A stretch of 64,000 nucleotides of DNA from Pseudoalteromonas lipolytica (GTDB taxonomy: Bacteria; Pseudomonadota; Gammaproteobacteria; Enterobacterales; Alteromonadaceae): contig NZ_FPAZ01000005.1 in assembly GCF_900116435.1 (NCBI RefSeq), forward strand, positions 245,673 through 309,672. Reading direction: 5' to 3'. The notes beneath the pieces were generated by a model. It saw only the letters and a program-made list of their open reading frames with translations. It did no database searches and was not told where the DNA came from. This document shows, piece by piece, positions 44,535 through 54,099 of this stretch (positions are counted from its first letter, which is position 1; each line of letters opens with the position of its first letter). The translations under genes and the position numbers were made by a program.

Positions 44535-46667
44535 TCATCGTTGTTTTATAGGCAAACTTACAGTGAACACCACGCCGCTATCATCTGCGATATTTTCAGC
44601 CTTGACCTGTCCCTCATGGTAATCACAAATTAAACGAACAATATACAAGCCTAATCCTAAATGGGGTTGTTGCTGATGCTCTTGAGTTCTCACTGATACC
44701 ATCGAATCAAATATATGATCTACTAAGCCCTCTGGTAACAAAGGGCCTTGGTTCACAATTTTTAGAATAGCGTGCTGTTCGTTTTTAGCTAAACTCACCG
44801 TTACTTGGCTGTCAGGAGATTTAAACTCGAGCGCATTATTAATCAGTTTATCAAGAAGTTGGGCAATAAACTCCGGGGCCCCTCGCAGGGGCAGTGGTGA
44901 TTCATAAAGTGATAAATTAAATAATTTCTCGCCATAAGTAATTTGGTAACCTTGCATGCAGCCAGTGATCACTTGAGTGAGATCAAACGTCTCAGCTTCC
45001 ACATTTTGAATGCTTTGTTCTAGGCGTGTTGCTTCACTCATTGTGGTTATTATTTTACCTAGTCGCTCAACGCCTTCACTGGCGCGCGCGAGGTATTTTT
45101 GACTAAACTCAGATTGCGGCTGCATTTGTAAGTTTTCAAGCGATGAGCGCACCACCGCAACAGGAGTACGTAATTCATGAGAAAGGCGTGATGACATATT
45201 CTCAAGGTAATCGGTATAACCACTTAAGCGGCTGACAATATTGGCAAAACTACGTGAGAGATCACCAATTTCATCATTTGAATCGGTATACGTTATTTTG
45301 CCTGTAATTCGGCCTTGTGCATCAATAGCTTGCTCAGCGTTATCACGTAAACGACGAATACGGCTTGAGATCCGTGATGCAAAAAAGAATAAGGTGACAG
45401 TACCGACTAGCATGACAGCTAAAATAACGTTAAATAGTTTCTCGAGCGATTTATTACGAAGAGTACGCACACCATTGGTGGTTTCTTCTGCGATAACTGC
45501 ACCAATGACCTTATCTTGAATCCAAATCGGGTAGGCTGCTGATAAGATCACCGCCTTGCTATCGGGAGTTAAACGCCACGATGAAGCGGGTTTCCCGTTT
45601 AATGCACTGGCGATATGCGTGCCTTGCATAGCGGCCACATCATGCAAAGTATCAATAAACTCATTTTCAGGGCGAGTTAGTATTTGGTAATAAAGCGGAT
45701 GCAGATAATCACGCTCAAATTGTTGCCACCATGTTGTTGCCGGTTTATCTGTGAGTCCATCTGCCCAGACACCATCAGCGTGATGTATAGACCCCGCTTG
45801 TGCGAGTACGCGATGGTGGCTATCGACTACCCAAATTCGACTGCCGCTATGGCCCATCCCTTTTAAAATACGGTTTATCTCTGGTGAAGGCACAAGCACC
45901 GAGCCAATGTCGTTGGGATTGAGTAGGTTAGACGTTGACATAAGTTGAGGCTCAACTTTGTCATCATCCCAATCTTCAATTGCAAATCCCAGCTTGTTGC
46001 CAAGCATGCTTAATGGAAAGCGCAGTTCAATGTTATAGCCCGTTTCTGTGCTTTGAAAATAGCCTTGAATCTTTGTAACAGGCTCGCGGCTGATAGCGTC
46101 AAAGGCATTAACCCAGCCATCTTGGCGAGCAGCAATCACGTAATGCTTAAATTCACCTTCGGGGGTCTTTAACATGATTTGTAAGTGATCATTGCGCGTA
46201 ATACTGAGCGTATTTTTAGCCCGATACACCAACGAGCTATCACGCACCTCAAAGACTGCATACAAATAGTTTTCGTACTTACCAACCATATGATTAAATG
46301 CTAAATCAGCGTCTTCGTGCGCGGGGTTTACACGTTGTAAGTAGCGTTTATCGTAATGCCAAAAAAGTGCCCTATAGGGTTGCCAATCAGCAAGTTTGCC
46401 ATCAAGTTGAATCGGGTTACTGAGGTTATAGGCATATAAATCACGGCCTTTAACGACCTGGTCTAAAAAATTGGTTTGCGAGTCGAATAAGGCTGGCCGT
46501 TCATGTAACGATGTTGCCAGGGCTCGTGTGGTGCCTACGAGTGTTTTTTCTTGGCCCTGCCTTAAAAACTTTTCCATTTCCCAAACATATTCATAGCCAA
46601 GCCAAGGCAGTAAAAACAAAAAGCAAGACAGTAAAATAAACTTACTGCGCAAACCAAATCTGAGCAT
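44535..46667 (-). CDS. pdsS: Proteobacterial dedicated sortase system histidine kinase
   Basis: 710 residues. N-terminal membrane helix (~10-28), a large periplasmic region (~30-420), second membrane helix near 425-445, HAMP, HisKA with the His in RLSHELRTPVAV, and HATPase with the PHLGLGLYI glycine-rich box. The first half of the periplasmic region (~80-265) reads like a carbohydrate-binding-module family 9/DOMON-like domain: IQLDGKLADW, then alternating strands with YLYAVFEVRDSS and YNIELRFPLSML. The start ATG overlaps the pdsR stop by one base (TAATG), so kinase and regulator are coupled. Placement beside PdsO, the VIT/VWA substrate and the sortase identifies the dedicated kinase of that system. 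Confidence 0.88.
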   Translation of the reverse strand: MLRFGLRSKFILLSCFLFLLPWLGYEYVWEMEKFLRQGQEKTLVGTTRALATSLHERPALFDSQTNFLDQVVKGRDLYAYNLSNPIQLDGKLADWQPYRALFWHYDKRYLQRVNPAHEDADLAFNHMVGKYENYLYAVFEVRDSSLVYRAKNTLSITRNDHLQIMLKTPEGEFKHYVIAARQDGWVNAFDAISREPVTKIQGYFQSTETGYNIELRFPLSMLGNKLGFAIEDWDDDKVEPQLMSTSNLLNPNDIGSVLVPSPEINRILKGMGHSGSRIWVVDSHHRVLAQAGSIHHADGVWADGLTDKPATTWWQQFERDYLHPLYYQILTRPENEFIDTLHDVAAMQGTHIASALNGKPASSWRLTPDSKAVILSAAYPIWIQDKVIGAVIAEETTNGVRTLRNKSLEKLFNVILAVMLVGTVTLFFFASRISSRIRRLRDNAEQAIDAQGRITGKITYTDSNDEIGDLSRSFANIVSRLSGYTDYLENMSSRLSHELRTPVAVVRSSLENLQMQPQSEFSQKYLARASEGVERLGKIITTMSEATRLEQSIQNVEAETFDLTQVITGCMQGYQITYGEKLFNLSLYESPLPLRGAPEFIAQLLDKLINNALEFKSPDSQVTVSLAKNEQHAILKIVNQGPLLPEGLVDHIFDSMVSVRTQEHQQQPHLGLGLYIVRLICDYHEGQVKAENIADDSGVVFTVSLPIKQR

Positions 46668-47356
46668 TAAGCTTGCTCCCAGCGATAACCCATACCGTAC
46701 ACTGTGTCGATACAATCGAAGCTATTATCTAAGGCAATAAACTTTTTTCGGATACGCTTAACGTGGGAAGTAATCGTACTGTCATCGACATAAATTTTTG
46801 CATCGCTCATTAATTCATTGCGACTTTTTACATGCCCTGGACGCTGCGCAAGTGAATGCACCATCCAAAACTCAGTCACCGTCAAGTCAACAAGCTGATC
46901 GTGCCAAAACACTTGCATACGCTGGCTATCTAATTTTAATAGACCACGATGCAGTAGCGCATCTTGATTAGCCGGTTGTTCAAGTGCATCTAAGCGTCTG
47001 AATAAAGCCCCAATTCGTGCGGCAAGGTGCGCCATACTGATATCTTTTGTTAAGTAGTCATCAGCACCCATGCGCAGGCCGCAGACCGTATCAATTTCAC
47101 TATCACGCGCGGTTAAAAAGATAATAGGCAAGGTTTTCGAGAGCGACCGTAATGTTTGACATAATAAAAACCCTCCATCAATTTCATGCGCTAAGCCAAT
47201 ATCTACGATGGCCAAATCTGGCAATGACTGGCTAAACGACAGCTCTGCGCTTGCTCGGTCAGCAAACCCAATGACTTGATAGCCTTGTGCGCTCAACATT
47301 TCAGTGTAGTTTTCGCGGATGGCTGTTTCATCTTCGACAATGGCTATTTTCTTCAT
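46667..47356 (-). CDS. pdsR: Proteobacterial dedicated sortase system response regulator
   Basis: 229 residues. Receiver with VEDET acidic pocket, acceptor Asp in LAIVDIGLAHE and Lys in LTKDIS; C-terminal OmpR-type winged helix ending in HVKRIRKKF and VYGMGYRWEQ. Transcribed ahead of pdsS and divergent from pdsO. A perfect palindrome 19 bases upstream of its ATG may be its operator. It is expected to control the sortase genes. Confidence 0.9.
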   Translation of the reverse strand: MKKIAIVEDETAIRENYTEMLSAQGYQVIGFADRASAELSFSQSLPDLAIVDIGLAHEIDGGFLLCQTLRSLSKTLPIIFLTARDSEIDTVCGLRMGADDYLTKDISMAHLAARIGALFRRLDALEQPANQDALLHRGLLKLDSQRMQVFWHDQLVDLTVTEFWMVHSLAQRPGHVKSRNELMSDAKIYVDDSTITSHVKRIRKKFIALDNSFDCIDTVYGMGYRWEQA

Positions 47357-47374
47357 TCTTCCTACTTATTTAGC

Positions 47375-47394
47375 TTCATAGTCAGCACTATGAA
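47375..47394. promoter_or_regulatory. Palindrome in the pdsR-pdsO divergent region
   Basis: TTCATAGT-CAGC-ACTATGAA is a perfect 8-bp inverted repeat with a 4-base centre, 19 bases from the pdsR start. The whole gap 47357-47586 is non-coding and also holds AAAAATG/CATTTTT near 47435-47455. Confidence 0.5.
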
Positions 47395-47586
47395 TACACT
47401 ATACCGAAAATTTTACTGTGCGTACTGGCAAAAATGCGATTGCCATTTTTCTGCCACAATTGCTCAGCAGTTTGCCTTTTTTGATCCCCTTTATTGCCAT
47501 TTCGGCTTGTTTTAATAGCGCTATACCACATTTGCAACGCCAACCAATAGTTGCCAAACAATTAATGTAAAAGAAAGGATTAAATT

Positions 47587-48324
47587 ATGAAAAAGATCAT
47601 CATTGCTGCACTTATAACGTCGGCCCTATCAACAAGCCAATTTGTTGAGGCTGCGCCCCAAGCAAAACAAGAAACACCAAAAGAAACAGCCATTGGCCTT
47701 AGTGCAGGCGCTGTAGTTGGCGGTTTGATTGGGGGCCCTGTGGGTGCATTTGTTGGCGCATTTGCCGGAGGATTAATCGGTGAAAAAGAAGCCGGTGAGC
47801 GTGTTATCGAAGCGCAAAACCAGGCACTTGTTGTTATGCAGCAGCACACCGCAGATTATCAGCAGGTTATTGCTAATAATGCAGTTTTGACTGAGCAACT
47901 TGAGAGCTTAAATGATGAGAAAGAGCAATTGCTTCAAGCCCAACTAAATACTTTGCTGGCCATGACCGTTCAATTTAAAACAGGGTCAAGTGAGATAGCC
48001 CCGCATTTTGCCAGTCAGCTCGATAAAGTCGCACGGTTACTGATTGAACAACCGCACTTGGCTATCGACTTAAACGGCTTTGCCGACCAACGGGGTGATG
48101 AACTTGCTAATTTAATGCTATCTAAGAAACGTGTGAATGCCGTGCAAAGTTATTTAATTAAACAAGGTGTGCCGCACACGCGACTGTCTGCTACAGCATT
48201 TGGCGAGAAACAAAGTGTTGCAAGTTCAAATGATTATGAAGATAACGTGTTTGATCGCAGAGTCACACTAACCACACGACCTGTTCAAAACACGCAATTA
48301 CAGACTGCAAAAAGCAATCGCTAA
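47587..48324 (+). CDS. pdsO: Sortase-associated OmpA-like protein PdsO
   Basis: 245 residues. Signal peptide (cleavage near 21-23, VEA), a glycine-zipper segment GLSAGAVVGGLIGGPVGAFV (~37-56) extending to ~70, a coiled coil (~75-125), and a C-terminal OmpA/peptidoglycan-binding domain with LNGFADQRGDELANLMLS and ATAFGEKQSV. This is the layout of PdsO. The glycine zipper probably inserts in a membrane, the OmpA part contacts peptidoglycan. AAGAAAGGAT lies before the ATG; the substrate gene follows after 26 bases. Confidence 0.88.
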   Translation: MKKIIIAALITSALSTSQFVEAAPQAKQETPKETAIGLSAGAVVGGLIGGPVGAFVGAFAGGLIGEKEAGERVIEAQNQALVVMQQHTADYQQVIANNAVLTEQLESLNDEKEQLLQAQLNTLLAMTVQFKTGSSEIAPHFASQLDKVARLLIEQPHLAIDLNGFADQRGDELANLMLSKKRVNAVQSYLIKQGVPHTRLSATAFGEKQSVASSNDYEDNVFDRRVTLTTRPVQNTQLQTAKSNR

Positions 48325-48350
48325 TTCATCTGTCGATGGAGTGACATGTT

Positions 48351-50342
48351 ATGTTGAGTAACCGAACCAAAAGGCTCTTGTCCGTGAGCCTTTTTATCCT
48401 ACTTTTAGGATATGCTATAAATCCTGCATTAGCCGCTAATGTCAGTGCACAATTACGGTTTTATGATAACTTGCACAGCGAAGTGTCATCAGGCGTTTTA
48501 GTCAAAAACGATGTGACGATGACGCTCACAGGTTTAATCAATCATGTGGTTGTTAAGCAGCGTTATCAAAACCCACACCCGTTTGCAGTTAATGCGCGTT
48601 ATGTATTTCCTTTGCCCGATGAAAGCGCAGTACATGCATTACAAATGCAAATTGGTGAGCGTGTGATTACGGGCAATATTGCACTCAAACAGCAAGCTGA
48701 GCAGCAGTTTAAAGAGGCGCAGCAGCAAGGCAAGCGAGCAGCCCTAGTACGTCAGCAACGGGCGAATATTTTCGCAACCGATGTTGCAAATATCGGGGCG
48801 GGCGATGAAATTGAAATCACCTTACAGTATCAAGAGATAATTGGTTTTCGTGATGGGGTATTTTCACTGCGTTTCCCAACCACGATTACACCCCGCTATG
48901 AGCCAAAAACAGCTCAGCTTAAGCCTCATACAAGCGAAAACCCAGAACCTAATTCATCGTCAATGTTGAATCAGAGCGCTCTGGCTTCTGCGTGGTTAAA
49001 ACCGGTGTACCAACGCACAAATAGTCAGCAGGTTGATGCACATTTAAACTTGGCTATTAACATGGATATTGGTTTAGAGCTTAGTGATATAAATGCAAAC
49101 CTGAGCGGTATGCAAATTGATAACCCACATTTTGGGCGCTATATACTTGCCCTTAATCGCGATGTACCTATGACACGTGATTTTGAGCTGACATTTAAGC
49201 CGCTCGACAAAGAGAGTTCACAGGCTGCGTTTTTTAAAGAAGTCGTCAATGGCGAAGAATATGGACTATTGATGCTCGTGCCGCCAGCGGATCATTTTAC
49301 CGCACAGGCACGCCTCCCGCGTGAAATGGTCTTTGTAGTCGACACGTCGGGTTCTATGCATGGTCAGTCCATGGAGCAGGCAAAGCACGCTTTGTTTTAT
49401 GCTTTATCGTTACTCGATGAAAACGATAGCTTTAATATTATTGGTTTTGATAATGACGTTACGGCTCTTAGTGAGGCTGCAATGATTGCCAATGACTTTA
49501 ATATTCGCCGTGCAGAGCGTTTTATATATGGCTTGCAAGCCGATGGTGGCACAGAGATAAGTAATGCACTATCGCGGGTGTTAGATGGCAAACAGCATGA
49601 TGGTTTTGTGCGTCAAATTGTATTTTTAACCGATGGCAGTGTAGGCAATGAAACACAGTTGTTTTCGCAAATTCAAGCTGACTTAGGTGATAGCCGCTTA
49701 TTTACCGTTGGTATTGGCAGTGCACCAAATAGTTTCTTTATGACACGCGCTGCTGATATTGGTCGTGGTACGTTTACCTTTATTAGTAGCGCCAGCCAAG
49801 TACAGCCTAAAATGCAGCTATTATTCGATAAACTCGCTCACCCAGTTGTAACCGAGCTTGTCTTACATGCAGATAACCAAGAGCTTGAGTACTGGCCATC
49901 GCCTTTACCCGATCTTTATTTTTCTGAGCCCGTGTTAGTTGCGGTGAAGTTAGCTGGAAATCAACATGTAACCCTGACCGGGCAGACTCTATCAGGACCC
50001 CTTAATATTAACTTATCAGCGAATCACGCGGCGCAAGGTGAGGGCATAGCAAGACTATGGGCAAGGCAGAAAATTAAGTCACTCCTGCTTTATAATGATA
50101 AAGACAGCGTAAAGTCAGAAGTCGAAACATTGGCACTTCAGCATCATTTACTCAGTCCATTTACTGCTTTTATTGCTGTTGATAACGTCGCTGGGAACGA
50201 AATTGCTGAGCGCTCAGTGCAACTAAGAAATAGGCTGCCGAGTGGAATGACATTGCCACAAACAGATGGGCAAAGTCGTGTATTTATAGTGTTTGGCTTG
50301 TTATTGGTATCGTTAGCATGGTTATGGCAATGGCGACGTTAA
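48351..50342 (+). CDS. Marine proteobacterial sortase target protein (VIT and VWA domains, LPQTDG anchor)
   Basis: 663 residues. Signal peptide (cleavage near residue 28, ALA), VIT domain (~40-170), VWA domain (~320-490) with the metal-ion adhesion motif DTSGSMHGQS near residue 330, a beta-rich region, and at the C-terminus LPQTDG (residues 635-640, codons 50253-50270), a hydrophobic helix and a basic WQWRR tail. That tripartite end is a sortase signal. It overlaps the sortase gene by 25 bases, so it is the obvious dedicated substrate. Related VIT/VWA proteins include inter-alpha-trypsin inhibitor heavy chains; the ligand is unknown. Confidence 0.93.
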   Translation: MLSNRTKRLLSVSLFILLLGYAINPALAANVSAQLRFYDNLHSEVSSGVLVKNDVTMTLTGLINHVVVKQRYQNPHPFAVNARYVFPLPDESAVHALQMQIGERVITGNIALKQQAEQQFKEAQQQGKRAALVRQQRANIFATDVANIGAGDEIEITLQYQEIIGFRDGVFSLRFPTTITPRYEPKTAQLKPHTSENPEPNSSSMLNQSALASAWLKPVYQRTNSQQVDAHLNLAINMDIGLELSDINANLSGMQIDNPHFGRYILALNRDVPMTRDFELTFKPLDKESSQAAFFKEVVNGEEYGLLMLVPPADHFTAQARLPREMVFVVDTSGSMHGQSMEQAKHALFYALSLLDENDSFNIIGFDNDVTALSEAAMIANDFNIRRAERFIYGLQADGGTEISNALSRVLDGKQHDGFVRQIVFLTDGSVGNETQLFSQIQADLGDSRLFTVGIGSAPNSFFMTRAADIGRGTFTFISSASQVQPKMQLLFDKLAHPVVTELVLHADNQELEYWPSPLPDLYFSEPVLVAVKLAGNQHVTLTGQTLSGPLNINLSANHAAQGEGIARLWARQKIKSLLLYNDKDSVKSEVETLALQHHLLSPFTAFIAVDNVAGNEIAERSVQLRNRLPSGMTLPQTDGQSRVFIVFGLLLVSLAWLWQWRR

Positions 50343-50917
50343 AAAAGGCCTTACCACTGTGTGTGGGGTTGCTTGGCATTTCACTGCTACTCAATGGCAG
50401 TTATATGCAAGCCAAGGCGTGGCTTGCCCAGCATCTGATTGAGTCAGCTTGGCAACATGCTTTGCTGACGCCAAATGAAAAAGTCAGGCCGTGGTTTTAC
50501 GCTGACGGTTATGTCACAGCACAACTAAATTGGCCTACTCAGCAGCAACGTTTAACTATTTTAGCGGGGGCGTCGGGGCGTAACTTAGCCTTTGCTCCCG
50601 TGCATTTCTTACCCAGTGGTGAACTTTCGAGTGACAATGGGGTGTTAATTGCTGGCCACAACGATACCCACTTTGCATTTTTAAAAAATGTGAAAGTGGG
50701 CGAGTCGTTTTCTATGCAGTTACAAAACGGCCAAGTCGTGCACTACCAAGTACGCAGTGTTCGTGTCATTCATCAACACGAGCAGGCCTTTTTAATGCAA
50801 CCCGGTTTGTATTTATTAACCTGTTACCCTTTTGATTCTTTGGCATCGGGTACCGAGTTGAGGTTATTAGTGTCGGCAGACAAGCTCTCATCATCTACGT
50901 CAATTTTAAGTTCTTGA
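50318..50917 (+). CDS. Class GN sortase
   Basis: 199 residues. One N-terminal membrane helix (~10-28) and a sortase domain with the catalytic triad His114 (GHNDTHF), Cys169 (LLTCYPF) and Arg182 (ELRLLVS). It should cleave the LPQTDG of the adjacent VIT/VWA protein at Thr and transfer it to an unknown amine acceptor. The start may be ATG 50318, 50324 or 50330, all inside the end of the substrate gene. Its last 94 bases overlap the antisense end of the EamA gene, starting at the catalytic Cys codon. Confidence 0.92.
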   Translation: MVMAMATLKKALPLCVGLLGISLLLNGSYMQAKAWLAQHLIESAWQHALLTPNEKVRPWFYADGYVTAQLNWPTQQQRLTILAGASGRNLAFAPVHFLPSGELSSDNGVLIAGHNDTHFAFLKNVKVGESFSMQLQNGQVVHYQVRSVRVIHQHEQAFLMQPGLYLLTCYPFDSLASGTELRLLVSADKLSSSTSILSS

Positions 50918-51771
50918 TGGCGTTGACTGACAATCACGCCCGCAAATACCACACCGATACTTAACCACTGCCAAGTTGTTAGCACTTCTCCCAGTAAGAT
51001 AGCGGATAAAATTAACGCAAAAATAGGAATCAAATTAGAGTAAGCCGCGGCAGTTAGGACCGATACTTTACTGATGGCATAGTTATACATACCATAGCCG
51101 CCTAAGGTCACGCACGAGCCTAAATATAAAATACTCAATAGGGCACTCAAATCATGTTGATTCTCGCTCGGCAGTTCAATAAAGAATAAAAAGGGTGCAA
51201 AGAATAGGCTGCCACTAAAGCCTTGTATGGCTATCAGTGTAAGCGGGGAGTAACGTGTTACTAAGTGTTTAACACTGACAGTATAAAAGGCCGCGCAGAC
51301 CATGGCCATGAGCTCTAAAAAGTTACCCAGTAAAGGGTTTGGCGCTTGCTCGCTACTTGGCGAAAGCAAGGTTAACAAAATACTGCCACCAATACAGAGT
51401 GTAAAGCCAACCACAATGGCTTTACTGATGTACTCTTTTAACATTAAGAAAGCTAAAATAGCGACAATAATCGGTAAGCAAGACACAATAACACCCGCTT
51501 GCGATGCTGATGTGTATTCAAGCGCATGACCTTCAAATAAGTAATATAAGCAAGGCTCTGCCAGCGACATGCCTATCAAGTATTTCCAGTCGCCTTTTTT
51601 AAATTCAAAGCGGATCACAAATCGCCACAAGCATAAACAAATTAAAAGGGTGGTTAACATCCTTAAAAAAATTACCAACACGGGGTCATAAATTGTGATT
51701 GCATGCTTTAACGCAATATAGGAACTTCCCCATAAAAAAGTGGCAATTATTAAGCATAAACTGGCAGGCAT
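50824..51771 (-). CDS. EamA/DMT-family transporter
   Basis: 315 residues. Ten hydrophobic helices forming two EamA repeats, with typical first-helix sequence ATFLWGSSYIALKHA and YTSASQAGVIVSCLPI. Probably an exporter of small metabolites; substrate unknown. A hydrophilic C-terminal tail of ~34 residues (from SQRHQELK to KESKG) follows the last helix and is encoded antisense to the sortase active-site end, so its sequence may be constrained by the other gene. Confidence 0.88.
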   Translation of the reverse strand: MPASLCLIIATFLWGSSYIALKHAITIYDPVLVIFLRMLTTLLICLCLWRFVIRFEFKKGDWKYLIGMSLAEPCLYYLFEGHALEYTSASQAGVIVSCLPIIVAILAFLMLKEYISKAIVVGFTLCIGGSILLTLLSPSSEQAPNPLLGNFLELMAMVCAAFYTVSVKHLVTRYSPLTLIAIQGFSGSLFFAPFLFFIELPSENQHDLSALLSILYLGSCVTLGGYGMYNYAISKVSVLTAAAYSNLIPIFALILSAILLGEVLTTWQWLSIGVVFAGVIVSQRHQELKIDVDDESLSADTNNLNSVPDAKESKG

Positions 51772-51893
51772 AGGTGTCGCTTCGTGTGTTAAAAATGAAA
51801 AAACGATCCTAGCATGAATTTTTTTAACTTGTTCAAAAACTGTTTGCTGGTATATATAAATTCTCTATTTTATTTACAGAATTAATAACGCAG

Positions 51894-52997
51894 ATGCAAA
51901 GGCCACACGTCGTTGTTGTAAAGCTAGGCACAAGTGTGCTGACAGGCGGTACAGACAAATTAGATAAAGCACATATGGTGGAGCTTGTTCGCCAGTGTTG
52001 TGAGTTAAAAAAACAAGGTTATCAGGTTGTTTTAGTATCCAGTGGCGCTGTCGCTGCGGGTCGTGAGCAATTAATAACCCCCTGTGGCCGTTCTTTGATC
52101 GAAAAACAAATGCTGGCAGCAATTGGCCAAGGTCATCTTATTCATACTTGGCAGAGTTTATTTGCACTCTATGGTATTAATGTTGGGCAGATGCTGCTTA
52201 CCCGAGCTGATGTTGAAGACCGCGAACGTTATTTAAATGCCCGCGACACACTCAATGCATTGCTTGCGCATAATGTGGTTCCAATCATTAACGAAAATGA
52301 TGCCGTAGCCACGACTGAAATAAAAGTCGGCGATAATGATAACTTGTCTGCGTTGGTGGCTATTTTAGCAAATGCAGAAAAACTTTTGCTGCTGACCGAC
52401 CAAGAGGGGTTGTTTACTGGTGACCCGCGCTCTGATGTTAATGCAACTCTCATAAACGAAGTATCACACATTAACGATGAGCTCAGAGAGCTTGCTGGTG
52501 GAAGTGGTACAAGTTTAGGAACTGGCGGAATGGCAACTAAACTTCAAGCTGCTGATATTGCTCGTCGTGCAGGCGTTGAAGTGATTATTGCCAAAGGTGC
52601 GGGCAAAAATGTGATTTTAAATTGCATGGCTGACAAACTGCCAGGTACTCGGTTTTTAAAATTAACCGCCCCCAAAGATGGTCGAAAAAAATGGCTATTA
52701 GCGGGCCCCAAAAGTTCTGGGCAACTGGTGATCGATGATGGTGCCAGTTTGGCACTCCAAGAGCGCGGAGCCAGCCTTTTAGCAAAAGGGGTCAGAGCTG
52801 TTAGAGGCCAATTTGAACGAGGTGATGTAATTGAAGTGATATCGAGTGAAGGTCAATGTATTGCAAAGGGGCTCGTTAACTTTAACCATCAAGAAATCGA
52901 TACAATAAAAGGCTGCCACTCATCACAAATTGCGCAGTTACTTGTGTTTGCACCAAGCAGTGAAGTAATACACAGAGATGATATGATTTTATTATAG
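51894..52997 (+). CDS. proB: Glutamate 5-kinase
   Basis: 367 residues, same as E. coli ProB. N-terminal amino-acid kinase domain ([58 protein letters not shown]) and C-terminal PUA domain from ~275. Catalyses the first step of proline synthesis. proA is not adjacent. It diverges from the EamA gene over 122 bases; the ribosome binding site is weak. Confidence 0.95.
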   Translation: MQRPHVVVVKLGTSVLTGGTDKLDKAHMVELVRQCCELKKQGYQVVLVSSGAVAAGREQLITPCGRSLIEKQMLAAIGQGHLIHTWQSLFALYGINVGQMLLTRADVEDRERYLNARDTLNALLAHNVVPIINENDAVATTEIKVGDNDNLSALVAILANAEKLLLLTDQEGLFTGDPRSDVNATLINEVSHINDELRELAGGSGTSLGTGGMATKLQAADIARRAGVEVIIAKGAGKNVILNCMADKLPGTRFLKLTAPKDGRKKWLLAGPKSSGQLVIDDGASLALQERGASLLAKGVRAVRGQFERGDVIEVISSEGQCIAKGLVNFNHQEIDTIKGCHSSQIAQLLVFAPSSEVIHRDDMILL

Positions 52998-53060
52998 TTT
53001 TTTAGTAATTTTTATAAATTTAACTACACTAAAGTTACTAATAGTTCTGGGGACTTTTCA

Positions 53061-54032
53061 ATGCAGGCAAACCCTTGTGGACATGAATGGGTTGTGACGA
53101 TAACACAGCAAGAAGAAGAGCCAGAGCTTGATCAGGCCCTTGTCGATGCGGTGGCAGGGTTAGGAGAGTTTTCGCGGTTTGCTATTTATGTCAATAAATT
53201 CTTTAAACCAGGGCTACCTGCACAATTAATTAATAAAGACACCGTGATAGAGAAGCTCTCTGAACACGAGGTCAATGAATTAATAGATAAAGTCAGTCGC
53301 AATAAAATCCGCATTAGCCATAACTATGGCTGTATTTATACTTATGTACCTGTTTATTATACGGGAAATGTAGTAGGGGTTTTAGTGATTGAGTCGAATC
53401 AAGAGCTCACCGAACGCTGTAGTATGTTAGCAATTTACATGCTAAATATTTACGCTAATCAACTCGCATTGTTGCATAAGTCCCGCCTTGACCCATTGAC
53501 AGAATTACTTAATCGTCAAACGTTTGATAAAAAAGTGATTGATATCGCGGCGCAAGCGGCGCATGGAGTTACTCACTCAGATGTAAATCACCGCCACTGG
53601 TATTTGGCAATGATCGACATTGATCACTTTAAACGTGTGAATGATAACTACGGCCATGTTATTGGTGATGAAGTCATTTTGCTGGTCGCACAATTACTCA
53701 AAAATAACTTCCGATTCGAAGATTATGTATTTCGTTATGGGGGAGAAGAGTTTGCCATTTTATTTCAAGCAACCGACGAATGTGATGCGCGCAACGTGTT
53801 AAATCGATTTCGTGCGTGTGTCGCTGAGTATCCATTTCCGCAAGTAGGTAGCCTCACTGTAAGTTGTGGTTTTTTGCCTATTTGTGAGTTTGAAATGGTT
53901 GCAAGCTTAGTTCAAAAAGCAGATAACGCCTTGTATCATTCAAAGAACATGGGGCGTAATCGCATAACGGCGTATTGCGAATTGGATATTCAAGATAATA
54001 AACACAATGATGACTCGATAGAGTTATTTTGA
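53061..54032 (+). CDS. Diguanylate cyclase with N-terminal GAF-like domain
   Basis: 323 residues, no membrane segment. The N-terminal ~155 residues look like a GAF-type sensor (YTYVPVYYTGNVVGVLVIES). The GGDEF domain (~165-310) has the active site YGGEEF, MIDIDHFKRVNDNYGH, and an inhibitory RxxD site RFED five residues before it. It should therefore make cyclic-di-GMP and be feedback inhibited. Good GGGGAC-like SD upstream. Ligand of the sensor part unknown. Confidence 0.9.
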   Translation: MQANPCGHEWVVTITQQEEEPELDQALVDAVAGLGEFSRFAIYVNKFFKPGLPAQLINKDTVIEKLSEHEVNELIDKVSRNKIRISHNYGCIYTYVPVYYTGNVVGVLVIESNQELTERCSMLAIYMLNIYANQLALLHKSRLDPLTELLNRQTFDKKVIDIAAQAAHGVTHSDVNHRHWYLAMIDIDHFKRVNDNYGHVIGDEVILLVAQLLKNNFRFEDYVFRYGGEEFAILFQATDECDARNVLNRFRACVAEYPFPQVGSLTVSCGFLPICEFEMVASLVQKADNALYHSKNMGRNRITAYCELDIQDNKHNDDSIELF

Positions 54033-54099
54033 GCCTGTTGCAGCGTGTAGTGCTGTGTTAAAATTGCCCACCTTATTTTATTCAGTATGAGAATGTGAG

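Noticed and set aside
47276..47515. 79-codon ORF across the pdsR-pdsO gap
   Set aside because: Starts inside pdsR antisense, composition rich in Phe/Cys, no ribosome binding site.
53061..54032. Diguanylate cyclase as part of a local signalling system
   Set aside because: Stands alone with no phosphodiesterase or effector gene nearby.
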